A DNA stretch of 64,000 nucleotides from Phycomyces nitens (Eukaryota > Mucoromycota > Mucoromycetes > Mucorales > Phycomycetaceae): assembly GCA_022702545.1 (NCBI GenBank), contig JAHRBC010000002.1, positions 434,001 through 498,000 of the forward strand, given 5' to 3'. The position numbers and the translations under genes were made by a program. This document shows positions 48,323-60,665 of the stretch, piece by piece; the stretch's first letter is position 1, and every line of letters begins with the position of its first letter. A model generated the notes under the pieces. The model searched no databases and was not told the origin of the DNA. It saw only the letters and a list, made by a program, of their open reading frames with translations.

Positions 48323-50921
48323 ATTGATTCGTTCGCCTTTTACATAAATTCCACAAGCCCATCATCTAGTAGCCTTTTAGTGGCATGGGCTTAGATGGGC
48401 TTATATAATATAATTATGCTTAGCATAGATTACACGCTTTATCTTTATCTTTTTTTTATTATTATCATATATTTCATTTGTACATATTATATAGAGACTA
48501 CGATAATATAACAAAGGGGAGCTCTCGTGTAATTCAAATAAAACCCTAGTGATGAATTACGCAAATGCAACAACAGCTTAAAAAAAACAATCTCAACCAC
48601 TACATACATTATAATCATGTAAGACATGAATATTTATTTCGTCATGTATTTTATACAAAAACTTCTTTTTATTGGGAGTTGAATAAAATCTATTCAATGG
48701 AAATGTTTAAATGCCAAAATGTTCAGATGGTACAAATCAAGAGACTTGCATTCTTTTTTGTTCTTTAATATATATATACAGATTTGAACATATTCATGCT
48801 TGGTAAAACTTGATTCCTGGCACATGGCCTTTGTCTAACCAAAATAAATAAAAATAAAATAGACTAATTTTGCTATATTATCTACATCACTTTTGGTGTC
48901 TATTGTGCAAGAATGATACCAGTGCTGGGACAGTATGGTTAATTCATAAAGACACCGGTATATATATTTTTTCTTAGCGAGGATGTAGATTGATGATCAG
49001 TAGTATAGCCAAGGTACAATTCAAAATATATATACAAGTCCCGAGGGATTACAAGGACACAAAAATGGAGAGAAAAGAGTAACAGGATGAACATTGGTCG
49101 TCCTTGGTTCTTCAGCTGTTATACAAATGCCTCAGCCAAGCCAAAAGGCATGCTCAAGATACAATTATAATACTCTGGCCCAAAGTAGTATTTCTGTCCA
49201 AAACAATGAGAATTATATGAAAGACTAGCAATTAAAATAAAATAAAATAAAAAGACAAGGGCAAAGGCAAAGGCAGTGTCTTGCAGCCATGCACTTTAGT
49301 AAATGTTATTCAGATACATAAACCCAATTGTTTTATGGTCGCTTTACATGTATGCTTTATCCAACAATTTTATTCTGCCTTGGAATCCGTTGCCCTGGAG
49401 CAATGGATATCAGTGCATGGCGTAAATCCAGACTCTGGTCGGTTTATGCATCGGATCTATCTCTTGGCATAATCTCAAAGATAGATTTGTATATATGTAT
49501 ATATTTATGTATATATGTATATATGTATTTATGTATTTATGTGTAGATTGTAAATAAACTTGATACAACAAGCACCAATGGTATAAATATCTCAACTGAT
49601 CCTGTTGTTTATTCGCCATTTTTTGCCACCAGAATACAACAGGCCCATTGGTAAATCTGTTGCTGATCATCCATTATACAAGAAACGGCTTATAACAAAT
49701 GTCTAATGGGCAATGTGTAATGTGTAATGTGTAATGCGGCAATTATCGATATGCAGCACAATAAACAAACTTGGTTGCAGAAAGGGCTGTTTTGAAGACC
49801 ATGTATAAATCCTGTTAGACTACAAACACACACACACACACAATCATTATCGTTTACAATAATAATAACAACAACATTTAACAAATCCCAATTAACAGCC
49901 ATAAACTATACCCCTATATTATTCTTTATTTCTTTACAGAAATAATATTTATCCCTCACGGATAATTAGCGCAATATATTTTTACCTATATAGCCCTTAA
50001 AGTTCCGTAGCCTTTTTGACCATTGCCCATTAAGTCATTAAGTGTTTTCTAGGAAGAAAAAAAAACAAATTCATCCAAGATGTCTGGAAAGGCAACTCGC
50101 ACAAGCCTTTAATCATGCTCTAAAATAAATATAGCATATTTATACATCTTTTCTCTGTTTTTATTTCAACAAATAAATATATATATATAAATAAAATGCA
50201 ATCTAGTCTTTATCCTTGCAAGATTCCGAATAGCGTTGATTCATTGCAAATGTGTCATGTCACTTTTTGTTTACGTGCGTCACAAAGCATGGCTAGTCAA
50301 GTATTCTGGAGCACAATACCTGTGAAATTCGCGAGCGCACTAAAAAAGGGGATGTCACTTGGTTATTTTAGATGCACATCAAATAAAATATAATAAAATA
50401 TAATAAAATAAACCGAATGGGAGGCGTATGGAGTTAGTGGGCGGCATGTCAAAATCCAAATGTTTAATTGTTGAATTGAAATTTGATTTTTATTCGTTGA
50501 TCCAATGTGATACCCAAGGAGCACAAGACAATAAGATGCCTTGTGGATCCCTAGAATTTAGACTCTATATTTATATATATATCTATAGATGTGTGAATCG
50601 ATTGTCATTAACGACTAGATAGCTTTGGTATGAGCACATTAAGAATAAGAATAAGAATCCTTGTTCCCTAGATCAGCTGCTTTCCATCTTGTAATTAGAG
50701 AAAGATAAGCCAATTCGGGCCAGTTTCGCCACAACCACTGACCAGACAAGGCATGTCAAATGATTCTTGCAAAACCAAGACCAACTCTTGGTTCTCTATG
50801 GTGGTATGGGGGGTGGGGCAAGTCTGTGCGCAGCTAAATAGACAAAGGAGAGTGTAAAATCAAGTCTAATTATATTTTATTTTTATTGTAATTTAATGTA
50901 ATGTGCAATAATAATATCAAT
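48323..50921. other. Intergenic region, no supported gene
   Basis: About 2.6 kb between a plus-strand and a minus-strand gene (convergent). It contains TATG/TATT-type tandem repeats at about 49488-49545, a (CA)n tract near 49830-49842 and TAAAA units near 50388-50412. ORFs are short and lack motifs. Confidence 0.6.
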
Positions 50922-52630
50922 CTATAAAACAGGTGTCTTTGATACTTGATGAAAGTGACGGGCGCCATTGGCAAACTTTCCATCGACGCACGTTTCAAAA
51001 CTCTTTATCAGATTGGACTCCAACGCTTGTTTGGCTGTCCAGCGTGTGCTTGGGTCAGGATCCAGCATGCCAGCCAGACACGTGCGTTCGTCCTCGCTTG
51101 CATGCTTCCAAATGTCGCAGTTGATGGGACCACCGGCCTTTCGCTGATCATAGTAAGTACCATATGCTCTGTCACCGACCGCCTGGATCCGAGAGGCAAC
51201 TTCGGCAGGTGAGCCAGTAACAGCCCCCGGAGGTCGGGATACAGGATTAGGGTGATAGAATGCATATTCAAACAAGAGCTCGTTGGTCCGGATACAATAA
51301 AAGGTCATGGCCGCACTCCAGACATCAAGCGCCTTTCCGTCATAGAGCGACTCATCTGTGGTCAATTCCCACACTTCTGGAGACCAAAATGGCTCTGAGC
51401 CGCACCATTTGGAGCACAGGCGCGCCTTTGGTTCCAAGGGCCGTTGAACAACGTCTGCAACCCCAAAGTCTGCAATCTTGAGGGTCCCACCGGCTGTCAA
51501 GACTAGATTCTCGGGCTTAATGTCGCGATGGACGATTCCTAGGCTATGGAGGTGCTCAATGCCCTGAAGAAGCTGCTTAAATAGACAGAGATTGTCATCT
51601 AGAGACATTCGGCCGTGTTCTTGGGTCATTAAACTAAAACCATCGCCACCCTGACACTAGACTTTGGAGGTTAGAGCATGTCAATTGATGATTTACTGTT
51701 GTTGTTACTTACATATTCCATCACCGTACACCAGTGATCGTTCTCGTCAAGAACCAGATCAAGTGTGGTGACAATGTTTGGGTGGCAAGAGGCCGTCTTG
51801 CTAATGATAAACTCATTTTGCATGCGTTTCATGTACTCGCGTTCGTTCTCTGTCTTGTCCTTTTTTTTGAATTCCTTGACGGCCAAAATGATTCCAGTAT
51901 CAGGGTGCTTTACCAGCCGAATCACGGCAGTTGCGCCACTCGCGATATTGTTTCGAGAGGTTGCGCCGCTATCCTTTATGGTTGCTTGGCGATCTTGCTT
52001 AATGTACACTCCGTACTTTTCTTGGAGTAGTGGAACCTTGAACCCATTTACGGTAGTATGGCCGTGGTGATTCAGGCGCTTCTTCCATGTTGTGGGACTT
52101 ATCAAGAGACTTCCCAGGGAACGGCTTAATTTATGGGAACTTGTGCTATTATGGGTCCTATTGCTGTGAGCACTGGCACTACCACTGCTGGCGCGTCGTT
52201 CGAGGCTGAACAGAGAGCCCGAATTCTGCCTACTGATGGCCGGAGTCTTTGGACTGGGATTTTGATTCGGATCAGACGGTGTGCCAATAGGCGTCATTTT
52301 GAGTGCCGACCTGGGATGACCGTTACCATGGAAAAGGTTAGCTAGTCGACTGTGTTTTCTGGTAATTGTTACAGGAGGAGTGCTGGAGGATTGTTCTGGT
52401 GCGGGGATTTGATCGGCCGGTGCTGTGTTCTGGGCGGTTAAGATTGACGAGAAGCTGCTGCTTCGAGTGTTTGAATATTTTGTGGAGACTGACGAAGACA
52501 GAGCAGGACAGGCTGGTCTGTGGTCGTCTTCTGCAACGGGGTCGTCTGGCTGAGACGCATCAGACGGCCAGGAAGATAGAAAGGAGGGATCTGTAGGAGG
52601 GATCTCTGTTTGTGTAGTTATGGGAGGCAT
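50922..52630 (-). CDS. Fungal Ser/Thr protein kinase of the NPR/HAL type
   Basis: Two exons, 52630-51713 and 51656-50922, 550 aa. The N-terminal about 200 residues are Ser/Pro/Thr-rich and disordered, typical of fungal NPR1/HAL5/HRK1-type kinases that regulate plasma-membrane transporters. The kinase domain is complete: a modified glycine loop ASGATAVIRLV, the ATP lysine in ILAVKEFKK, catalytic HRDIKPENL, metal-binding DFGVAD, and the family-typical activation/P+1 segment LCSKWCGSEPFWSPE. A C-terminal lobe ending in SKTPVL follows. The 56-nt intron lies between hinge EY and CQGGDGFS. The ATG at 52630 (MPPITTQTE) was chosen; an in-frame ATG at 52750 would add a hydrophobic run of aromatic and Pro residues unlike the family. 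The kinase fold is certain, the subfamily likely, and the target unknown. Confidence 0.9.
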
Positions 52631-53345
52631 GTCTTTGGTTATATATACAAGTGGTAGGAGTACTACAGGAGAGGGTGATGGGAAAATATAGAGATATAAA
52701 GGAAGGAAAAAAAAAGGGTGAAAAATCGGTGATATTTTATACCAAATCAAATCCAGGCTGCGCTTCCCCTTCAGTGGGTGGCGGTAATCACAGGAATAAT
52801 TTATATTTTTGTGTATGGAGAGATTGGGATTCTGATTCCATTTTGCTTATTACGTCAAGAAATAAGCAAAAGGTTAATCTATATGAGGAATATTCTATTG
52901 GTGTTCTGGTAAAATACTCTCTTCAGGGTTAGTCAAAACAATCTTTCCTTTTTATTTTTAAAGGAAAAAAAAACCAAAAGCAACAGCTTGTTGGGGACCC
53001 TTGGCTACCAATATCACAAATATCTCGAGGCACCTAGACAAAAATGTTCCTGAGAGGCCCACAGCTTGTTATCTAAAAACCTGCTTAAAGAAGTCCATTC
53101 GGAAGATAATTTATCCAAACATAATAATAATAATAAAATAAAATAAAAAAGTTGGCTCTAATTGGCAAGAAAGGCTGATCCGGAGTCTGCGGTTCGAGCT
53201 TTTTTTTTGTAGTTTTATTATTATTATTATTATTATTATTATCTGGTTTTCAGGATTGATTTCATCCATCCTTTATCACCTTTTCATTTGTCAACCACAT
53301 CATAATCCATATTCATCTATTCCATAACCATACTTAATACATACA
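52631..53345. other. Divergent intergenic region (kinase / L9)
   Basis: About 715 bases with both neighbouring promoters. It contains AAT/AAAAT repeats near 53123-53148 and a (TTA)n tract at about 53216-53242 upstream of the L9 gene, which has a pyrimidine-rich leader (TTTATCACCTTTTCATTTG). Confidence 0.5.
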
Positions 53346-53978
53346 ATGAAGGACATTTGCAAGCAAGACGAACTCGCCATCCCCTCCAACGTCAAGGTCG
53401 TTCTCAAGGCCCGCCTTGTTACCGTCCAGGGTCCTCGTGGTACCCTCACCAAGAACTTTAACCATCTCAACATTGAGATCAAAAAGACCGATTCCCTCCT
53501 CAAATTCACTGTTCATCACGGTCTCCGCAAGCATGTTGCATGCATCCGCACCGTCCGTTCCTTGATCAACAACATGATCGTTGGTGTCACAAAGGGATTC
53601 GAGTACAAGATGCGTTATGTATACGCACATTTCCCAATCAACTGCATCATCAACAACGGCGGCAAGGATGTCGAGATCCGTAACTTCCTCGGCCAAAAGG
53701 TCGTCTTCCGCGTCCAGATGCACGAGGGTGTTACTGTAGAGGCATCAAAGAACCAAAAGGATGAGTTGACTCTCACCGGCAATGATCTCGAGGCAGTGTC
53801 TCAGTCAGGTAAGTCCTTTTTTTGATGGGTGATTATTTAGACAGCCTACTAAACGCCCTTTTTCTATTATTTAGCTGCTGATATCCAACAGTCTTGCTTG
53901 GTCAAGAACAAGGATATCAGAAAGTTTTTGGATGGTCTCTATGTCTCTGAACGTAATGTTCTCGAGGCTGCAGAGTAA
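53346..53978 (+). CDS. RPL9: 60S ribosomal protein L9 (uL6)
   Basis: Exons are 53346-53808 and 53875-53978, 188 aa, close to the usual length of about 190. It is a large-subunit ribosomal protein near the sarcin-ricin loop and stalk base. Diagnostic parts include VQGPRGTL, the [11 protein letters not shown] segment, AHFPINC, and EIRNFLGQK. The C-terminal part, [20 protein letters not shown], follows the intron. The intron (phase 1) has a GTAAGT donor. Codon use is C-rich at third positions (AAG, CTC, GTC, ATC), unlike the flanking DNA, as expected for a highly expressed gene. Identity is certain. Confidence 0.98.
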
Positions 53979-54070
53979 AGATCCATCGACCCTTAATAAA
54001 GATACACAACGGTCCCGGGATAGGCGGCAGTAGCCATCCCACCCCTTTCTTTTCTTTTTCTTTTTTAAAC

Positions 54071-54094
54071 ATGTGTGTGTGTGTGTGTGTGTGT
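54071..54094. repeat. (GT)n microsatellite in the L9 3' flank
   Basis: About 12 GT units in the 290-base convergent spacer between L9 and the GIR2-like gene, probably in the L9 3' UTR. Confidence 0.85.
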
Positions 54095-54269
54095 TTTTCA
54101 AAGTGCTGTGTTAGCTAGTGTAAATAGTGTACAAGATATAAGACCAATAAAATACTTCTTTTAATCCTATTTGGCTTTTTGAACTCTTCTTTTTTTTTTA
54201 TTACATAAATGTCGTATAAACCACCATTTTTGAGCACAGTAGATTTGCCCAGTTGAATTATTTTATTAC

Positions 54270-55279
54270 CTAGTCTTCCTTTCCAAACTGTCTCCAAACA
54301 GCATTGGTGTCATCCTCATCCTCACTGTGGCTGCGCTCTTCCTTTTCAAACTGAGACACATCCACAGACACATCTCCTTCATCCATGTATTTCGCATCAG
54401 ACAACGCAAGCGACTTGTCTTGTTCGAACAATTGGCGGCCTATACAACCCAGCTTGTCAGGACATGCATTAAGCTATTTTTACATACCATTCAGTCTGTT
54501 CTTGAGCTCCTTCATTCTGGCAATCTTTTCTTTGTCTTCCTTTGACTCCATCTCCTTGTCAAATTTAGCCTTCCACTCTGCGAATCGCTCGATTGTCAAT
54601 TTGGTGCCTCTGAATTTGGCCTGCTCAATCTCTTCCTCTTTGCGCTTCCTCTCTTCCTCTACTTCATCACGAACCCGCTGAGCATCAAGCACGATCTGGT
54701 TCAATTCCTCTTTGATAATCGAAGCCAATGTAAAGATCATGGCCATCCCTAAAGAGTCCTCTCCCTTTCAAGGCCATATTATATTAATCTACCCGTCCAG
54801 ACATTTTATATCCCCCACCAAAAAAAAAAAAAAACCTACGGCTTCCTTCAATGCCAAGTCGATTCGTTCCAAATAACTTTCAGGAAGATCGCCATCCAAG
54901 ACCTCGACATTGTACTCGGGTAATTCGTCGGGATACTTTGGAGTATATTTTACATGGAGAGCCACGGTGCCTATATTTTGATCTACGGGTTAAGATCCAC
55001 GCATCCAACGTTTGACCTATTTACATGCTGTCTCTTCGTCTTCCTCATCAGGCTGAATCGTTATGCGAAACTCTTTTTCGCTAATGGCTAATCAATAAAA
55101 ACATTAGTTTGGATCTCACGGTGTGGTTGGCCAACTCTAAATTCCTACCTTCAAACTCTTCGGGGTAAATGGATTCCAGAGCCTCTAGTTCGTTTTGTTG
55201 TTCTTCAATGTAATCTGAAATGGTGGTTATAGCATTTACTTTATCCGGGCGAGATTATTGTAATCAACTTGCCTGTCAT
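54270..55279 (-). CDS. GIR2: RWD-domain protein Gir2/RWDD1 (DFRP2)
   Basis: Six exons: 55279-55273, 55214-55149, 55087-55025, 54970-54836, 54748-54488 and 54439-54270, giving 233 aa. Gir2/RWDD1 binds the DRG/Rbg GTPase and Gcn1 at the ribosome and modulates translation and Gcn2 activation. The RWD domain starts at once: MTDYIEEQQNELEALESIYP carries the RWD YP motif, then YTPKYPDELP. VGMAMIFTLASIIKEELNQI follows. A charged coiled coil (VRDEVEEERKRKEEEIEQ) leads to the family-typical TIERFAEWKAKFD. A RQLFEQDKSLALSD segment and an acidic tail close it. Coding exon 1 is only 7 nt (ATGACAG) followed by a GC-AG intron; splicing gives the expected MTDY start. It is divergent from SLA2. Confidence 0.94.
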
Positions 55280-56403
55280 TATAAGCAAGTTTGGATTATA
55301 ATTATTATTATTATTATTATTTTTTGGGCGGGTGAAAATTTATATTTAATATTTTATAAAATATATATATGTATATATTTTATATATATATATATGTAAA
55401 AATGTATAATGTATAATAATTGTATATAAAAATGTAAAGTGTAGAAAACGCGCCCTGTTTGGGGGTTCAATGATCTTCTTTTAACTACACACATTAAACA
55501 CCAGCTTATTTTCTGTTGCGTCACAAACTCACTTGAGATTTTTTTTTATGGACAGTTTTAAAACTGTCAAATAGATGTGGGAAAAATAAAGTATTGGAAC
55601 AAGAGTGTTTTATCTCTTGTTTGCATATATCCATTTCATGTATTTTAGATTTCAATTACAAGTTGTTGCTGTTTTTTTGAAACAATAGTCCTCTTGTAAA
55701 TCAACATTGATCGTGTATGGATTTTTGGGTGTGCCGGATGGTGGCAGCCCTAGCCATATTTGATCACAAAACAATACAGCATTATGCAACAAGACTCGTA
55801 TTAAACATCTTTTTGTGTGTATATGCTCATGGACATTTACACGAGTTTATAAGAGAATATTTTTGTGGGATCTAATAATGTATATAACAATGTGCCTTGT
55901 AATTGCAGAACATGCGCTCCAGACTCAATTCTTTATCTACTTTTTCTTCTTCTTCTTTCTTGTCACCAAAAAGAGGTCGAATTGGCACAATTGAGCATGG
56001 GCTTGAAACGCAGATCCCAACCTTTTATTTTGTATCACTGTCGATTAATCTCATCATAATGACCTTTAAACATCATCGCCCCAATTCCTCTTTACTAGAT
56101 AATAATTACAATTACCACCATTGTCCAATTCGCCCAATGCCATCAATATCCAGGCCATTTAACAATCTTGCAAAAGGTCCTCGAGTTTAGAATCCTGACG
56201 TCAGTTTCTGTAAACCAAGAATACCAAATATGGAAAAGAACCCCGCGCACCCACCCTCATACAACCCAAACCCGACTTAAACTCTTGCGGATAATATTGA
56301 ACTTGCAACCTTTATCTTCTTTCTCTTGGCGCCTTTCTTTTTTTTATTAATTAATTATTATTAATTATTATTATTATTCTTGTGAGTCTCTTTGAGAACC
56401 ACA
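55280..56403. promoter_or_regulatory. Divergent intergenic region (GIR2 / SLA2)
   Basis: About 1.1 kb with no gene. It has an (ATT)n tract near 55300-55322, TATATA runs near 55362-55400, and an ATT-rich leader (about 56340-56380) before the SLA2 ATG. Both promoters should lie here. Confidence 0.5.
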
Positions 56404-59400
56404 ATGTCATATCTATCTGCGGACAAGGCAGAGTCTGAGCTTGCTCAGAGTATCAAGAAAGCTACTAGCATAGAAGAAACTGCTCCAAAACAAAAACACG
56501 TCCGAAGTAAGTTTCTATATATATTTTTCTCTAGTGATTCGGGCACAAGCTCATTGGATTCATTAGAATGCATCGTCTACACCTGGGATCATCGCACATC
56601 GGCTGTCATCTGGAATATCCTAAAGATTCAGCCCTTGCTGTCTGATGAAGTCCAGACCTTTAAAGCCCTTATTACAGTTCACAAGATCATCAAGGATGGT
56701 CATCCCAACGTGAGTTGTCCTTTTTTTTAAAGGTCCAATAAAAATAAGCTGACAAAAATTCCCAAAAGGTCATCAAAGACGCACTCCGGGAAACTGGATG
56801 GTTAGAGGCATGTGCCCGAAGTGTGAATGGCGATGGTGCAAGAGGTTATGGCACCTTGATTCGCAACTATGTCGACCTTCTTCAGCACAAGCTCCAGTAC
56901 CATCGTGAACATTCAGAGTTCAATGGAACATTTGACTATGAAGAGTACATTAGTCTAAAGAATATCGACGATCCAAACGAAGGGTAAGGGATCCACAAAT
57001 ACTTGAACAAATCCTCATCTTACTTTGGCCACTCTAGATTTGAAACCATCAATGATTTAATGGTACTTCAGGACCGTATCGACCATTTCCAAAAGGTCGT
57101 ATTTGCCAGCTTCCGCATGCACACCAACAATGAATGTCGCATTGCTTCTCTTGTTCCTCTGGTTGAAGAGAGTTACGGTATCTACAAATTTATCACAAAC
57201 ATGCTCAGAGCCATGCACAAGAGTAAGTCGTCCATAGAAGACAGGCTGCACAGTTGCTGACATGTGTCTTAGGAACGGATGCAATTGATGCCCTGGAGCC
57301 TCTGCGTCAAAAGTTCAATGCTCAGCATTATAACTTGCTCAAGTTTTATTACGAGTGTTCAAACCTCAAGTACTTGACAAGCTTGATCAATGTTCCCAAG
57401 CTTCCCCCAGACCCGCCGTCCTTGATTGATAGCAACACTCCTCAACTCCCAAAGCGTCCTGCTGCTATTCAATACGAAGCAAGCCCTACTCCTCCAGTAC
57501 AACCTTCGCCAGAACCTGTCATTGATTTCTGGTCAGAGCAACAGGCCAAGCAAAGACGTGAGTATGAAGACCAGCAGCGTCGTCTTCAGCAGCAGAGAGA
57601 AGAAGAGCAGGAGAGAATGCGCCAGCAGCAATCTCAACAGCAACGCGAGTTTGAGAACCAGCAGCGCATGTTGGCTGAGAGAGAGAGACAGCAGCAGGAA
57701 GAACTGATGAGACAGCAGATGCACGGCCAGCAGTCTGCCAGAATAAACGACTTGGAGATGCAATTGCTCAACTACCGCAACCAGCTTGAGCGTGACCAGA
57801 TGCTTCTTGAGCAGTACGATAGAGTATGTAAACCAGTCTAGAATAGACATGTATTAATCAAATTGTGTTTTTCTTTCTTTCTTCTTCTTCTTCTCTGTAG
57901 CGTGTCAAAGCTCTGGAACAAGAACTCGGCCAAGTCAATTCCAACTCGCAGCTAAGAGATGCTTCCAAAGACGAGCTCATCAAATCCCTTCAGAGTAAGT
58001 GGTCTTTTAGAGATTTTACGGAATACACTTGCTTACCATGGTGTGCCTGCTTAGATGAGATTCAGATGTGGAAGAACAAGTACGAGGCACTTGCCAAGCT
58101 GTACAGCCAGCTGAGAAAGGAACATATTGACTTGTTGAACAAATACAAGCAGCTCCAGGTCAAGGCCAATGCTGCCCAAGAAGCCACCGAGAAGGTCGAG
58201 CGTATCCAAGCAGATATGCGTGCCAAGAACGTTGAGCTCGCTGATCTTATTCGCGAACGTGACAGAGCACGCAACGAACTTGCAAGAATCCAGGGAGTAA
58301 GTTTAAGATGGAGGTTTTTTTTTTCTTGGTTCAAATTGGCTCACTGGTTATGTATTTGCAGAGTCAACGCGATGAGATGGATCGTCTTCGCCGCGAACTC
58401 GAGGAAGCTAGATCACGTGTACAAGATGCTGGTCGGTCAAAGGGAGACGAAGTCAGTGCTCTATTGACAAAGTTCAACCGTGAAAAGGCCGACATGGAAG
58501 CCAGTTTGATGGAGAAGCAGGCTTTGATTGACGAGTTCCTCAAGCAGCTCGAGGAGCAGCAAAGTGAAGCTGATCGAATTAGACAAGTAAGGATTTAAAG
58601 AAACACTAAAAGAATGCTATGCTTATCGATCACTAATCATTGGCCATGTTGTTTTTTTTAAAGGAAAAGGATGAAGAGATTGCCGTGCTCCAGGCTGGCA
58701 TGGATGAATGTCTCCAGCAATTGGCAGCAATGCAGCAGGCAAGTATATACATACATATTATCAAAAGAAAGGGTGTGTACAGATTTTTAACATTCGAGTA
58801 TTTAGGATGACAAGAAGCAAAACCTCGAGGATGAGTTGGAGCGTCTCGAGTATGAGCAATCCAATAAGCTAAACCAGATCCTAGGTTTGTGCTTTAATAA
58901 AGGAGGTGGCTTTAATGGTGTTTTGCTTATAATTTGTTATTTTCCCTAGATGCCATCTTGAGTACATGTATTCAAAAGATCAATGACGGTGTTTATGAAC
59001 TCGAGTTGCCCAACCAGCACGGAAATGAAAACACCACCCCAGAACTTACCTTGTCAATGATCGAAAGAGCAAGCATTACCTCTGTTGAATTCATGTCTGC
59101 CTTTAGCAAGTTTATGGACGGAAGCAACTCTGGAGATTATACCACGACCATTACACGGGCTATTGGGTTCTCAGATACCATTATCGATGTCCTTGTTCAT
59201 TCAAAGGGCATTACCCGCCTAGTACTCGAGGATGAAGACATTGAAGAGATTATCAAGCTTGCTAGACAGTCTGCCGAGTCATGTATCCAATACTTTAGCA
59301 GCGTAATGTCCAACTATCTCAAGATGCTGTCTCCTGCCCAGCGACCAGAGGTGGTCATCCAAGGAGACATGCGTGTCCAAGAAGCCCTCACTAGACTTTC

Positions 59401-60247
59401 CCAAAAGACCGAAGATCTCATCTTGACCGGTGCCACTGATCTCAATAAAATGGCCGATGGAGAAGTCGGTGATCTCGTAGAGCAAGAGATGTCCAATGCT
59501 GCTCGTGCAATCGAGGAAGCAACCTCAAAGATCCAGGACCTTATGCGAAGACCCGCCAACCCTGACTTTTCTGCTACTGATATCCAAGTTCACCAACTTA
59601 TCCTCAACTCTGTATTGGCTCTGACCAATGCAATCGCCAATCTTATAAAGTGTGCTGTTGCATCCCAACAAGAAATCGTGTCCCAGGGTCGTGGATCATC
59701 TTCAAAGGCTGCATTTTACAAGAAACACAACAGATGGACAGAAGGTCTTATCACTGCTGCAAAGGCTGTAGCTGTGGCCACCAACTTGCTTGTAGAGGCT
59801 GCCGATGGTGTGATTAGCAAGACACACTCACTTGAACAGCTTATTGTTGCATCAAACGAGGTCTCTGCAGCCACCGCCCAGCTTGTTGCTGCTTCGCGTG
59901 TAAAGTCGACATTCATGTCCCGTGCTCAGGAGCGCTTGGAGATGGCAGCCAAGGCCGTCAAGGATGCTGCTGCCGAGTTGGTCAAACAAGTCAAGCAGCT
60001 GGTTGCTCAAAAGGCAGACAACGATGAGCTTCGTATCGATTTTAACAAGCTGTCTGTCCATGAGTTTAAGCGACGCGAAATGGAACAACAGGTCAAGATT
60101 TTGAAGCTGGATGCAGAGCTGGTGAATGCACGCCGTGTTCTTGCTGAAATGAGAAGAAGTGGATATCATACTGGTAAGCAACTCTTTATTTATATGTTTA
60201 ATTGAGTACTAATATTATTTCTGTAAATTGCAGAGGAAACGGATTAA
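56404..60247 (+). CDS. SLA2: Endocytic adaptor Sla2/End4 (HIP1R homologue)
   Basis: Twelve exons: 56404-56506, 56567-56709, 56769-56983, 57038-57222, 57273-57823, 57901-57994, 58055-58296, 58362-58586, 58664-58738, 58806-58884, 58950-60173 and 60234-60247, giving 1049 aa. Sla2 links clathrin/PIP2-rich membrane to actin at endocytic sites. The N-terminal ANTH domain is clear (IVYTWDHRTSAVIW, then FKALITVHKIIKDGHPNVI). It is followed by Pro-rich and long Gln/Glu/Arg-rich coiled coils (residues about 360-650, with the WKNKYEALAKLYSQLRKEH motif). The C-terminal half is the I/LWEQ (THATCH) actin-binding module (WTEGLITAAKAVAVATNLLV, then EQLIVASNEVSAATAQLVAA). Intron 9 (58739-58805) has a GC donor required by frame. 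The last coding exon is only 14 nt. Length and domain order match the family. Confidence 0.96.
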
Positions 60248-60665
60248 TATACACACCTTTTATAGCCCATGTACAACTGCGTAACACGCACACGACACTT
60301 TCATCTTCATACATTGAGAAATATTTCATTCCAAAAAAAATAAACACTATCAAAGCCTCTCTTTATACATGCCTACATTCATGTATACATGCGTGCGTGT
60401 GCGTGTATGTGTATGTATATGTGTATGTACGGGTTATTTTATCACGTCAATCTATTCTAACAAGCCCAATGGGTTTCATACATTATTTTGGTTTGCAACA
60501 AGAGTTGGTACTATAATGTATTTATATACGTAAACATTTATTTTGGCTGTGATATTCATCTAGATATATCTGCATTTTATCAAGAATTTAAAACAAACAA
60601 AGACCAGCTCAATGGTAATGGCAATGGCTGTCTTGCTTTTTGGATTTTGAGAAATAATTCTACAT
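60248..60665. other. Convergent 3' spacer (SLA2 / pyruvate kinase)
   Basis: About 420 bases between two stop codons. It has a GTGTATGTGTATGT-type repeat near 60390-60430 and an AATAAA-like signal at about 60338. No gene. Confidence 0.6.

Noticed and set aside
52631..52750. Upstream in-frame ATG for the kinase
   Set aside because: It adds an aromatic/Pro-rich hydrophobic run from a pyrimidine-rich leader; MPPITTQTE at 52630 suits the family better.
53155..53215. GGTTCGAGC followed by a T run, tRNA-like T-arm
   Set aside because: No acceptor, D or anticodon stems can be formed around it.
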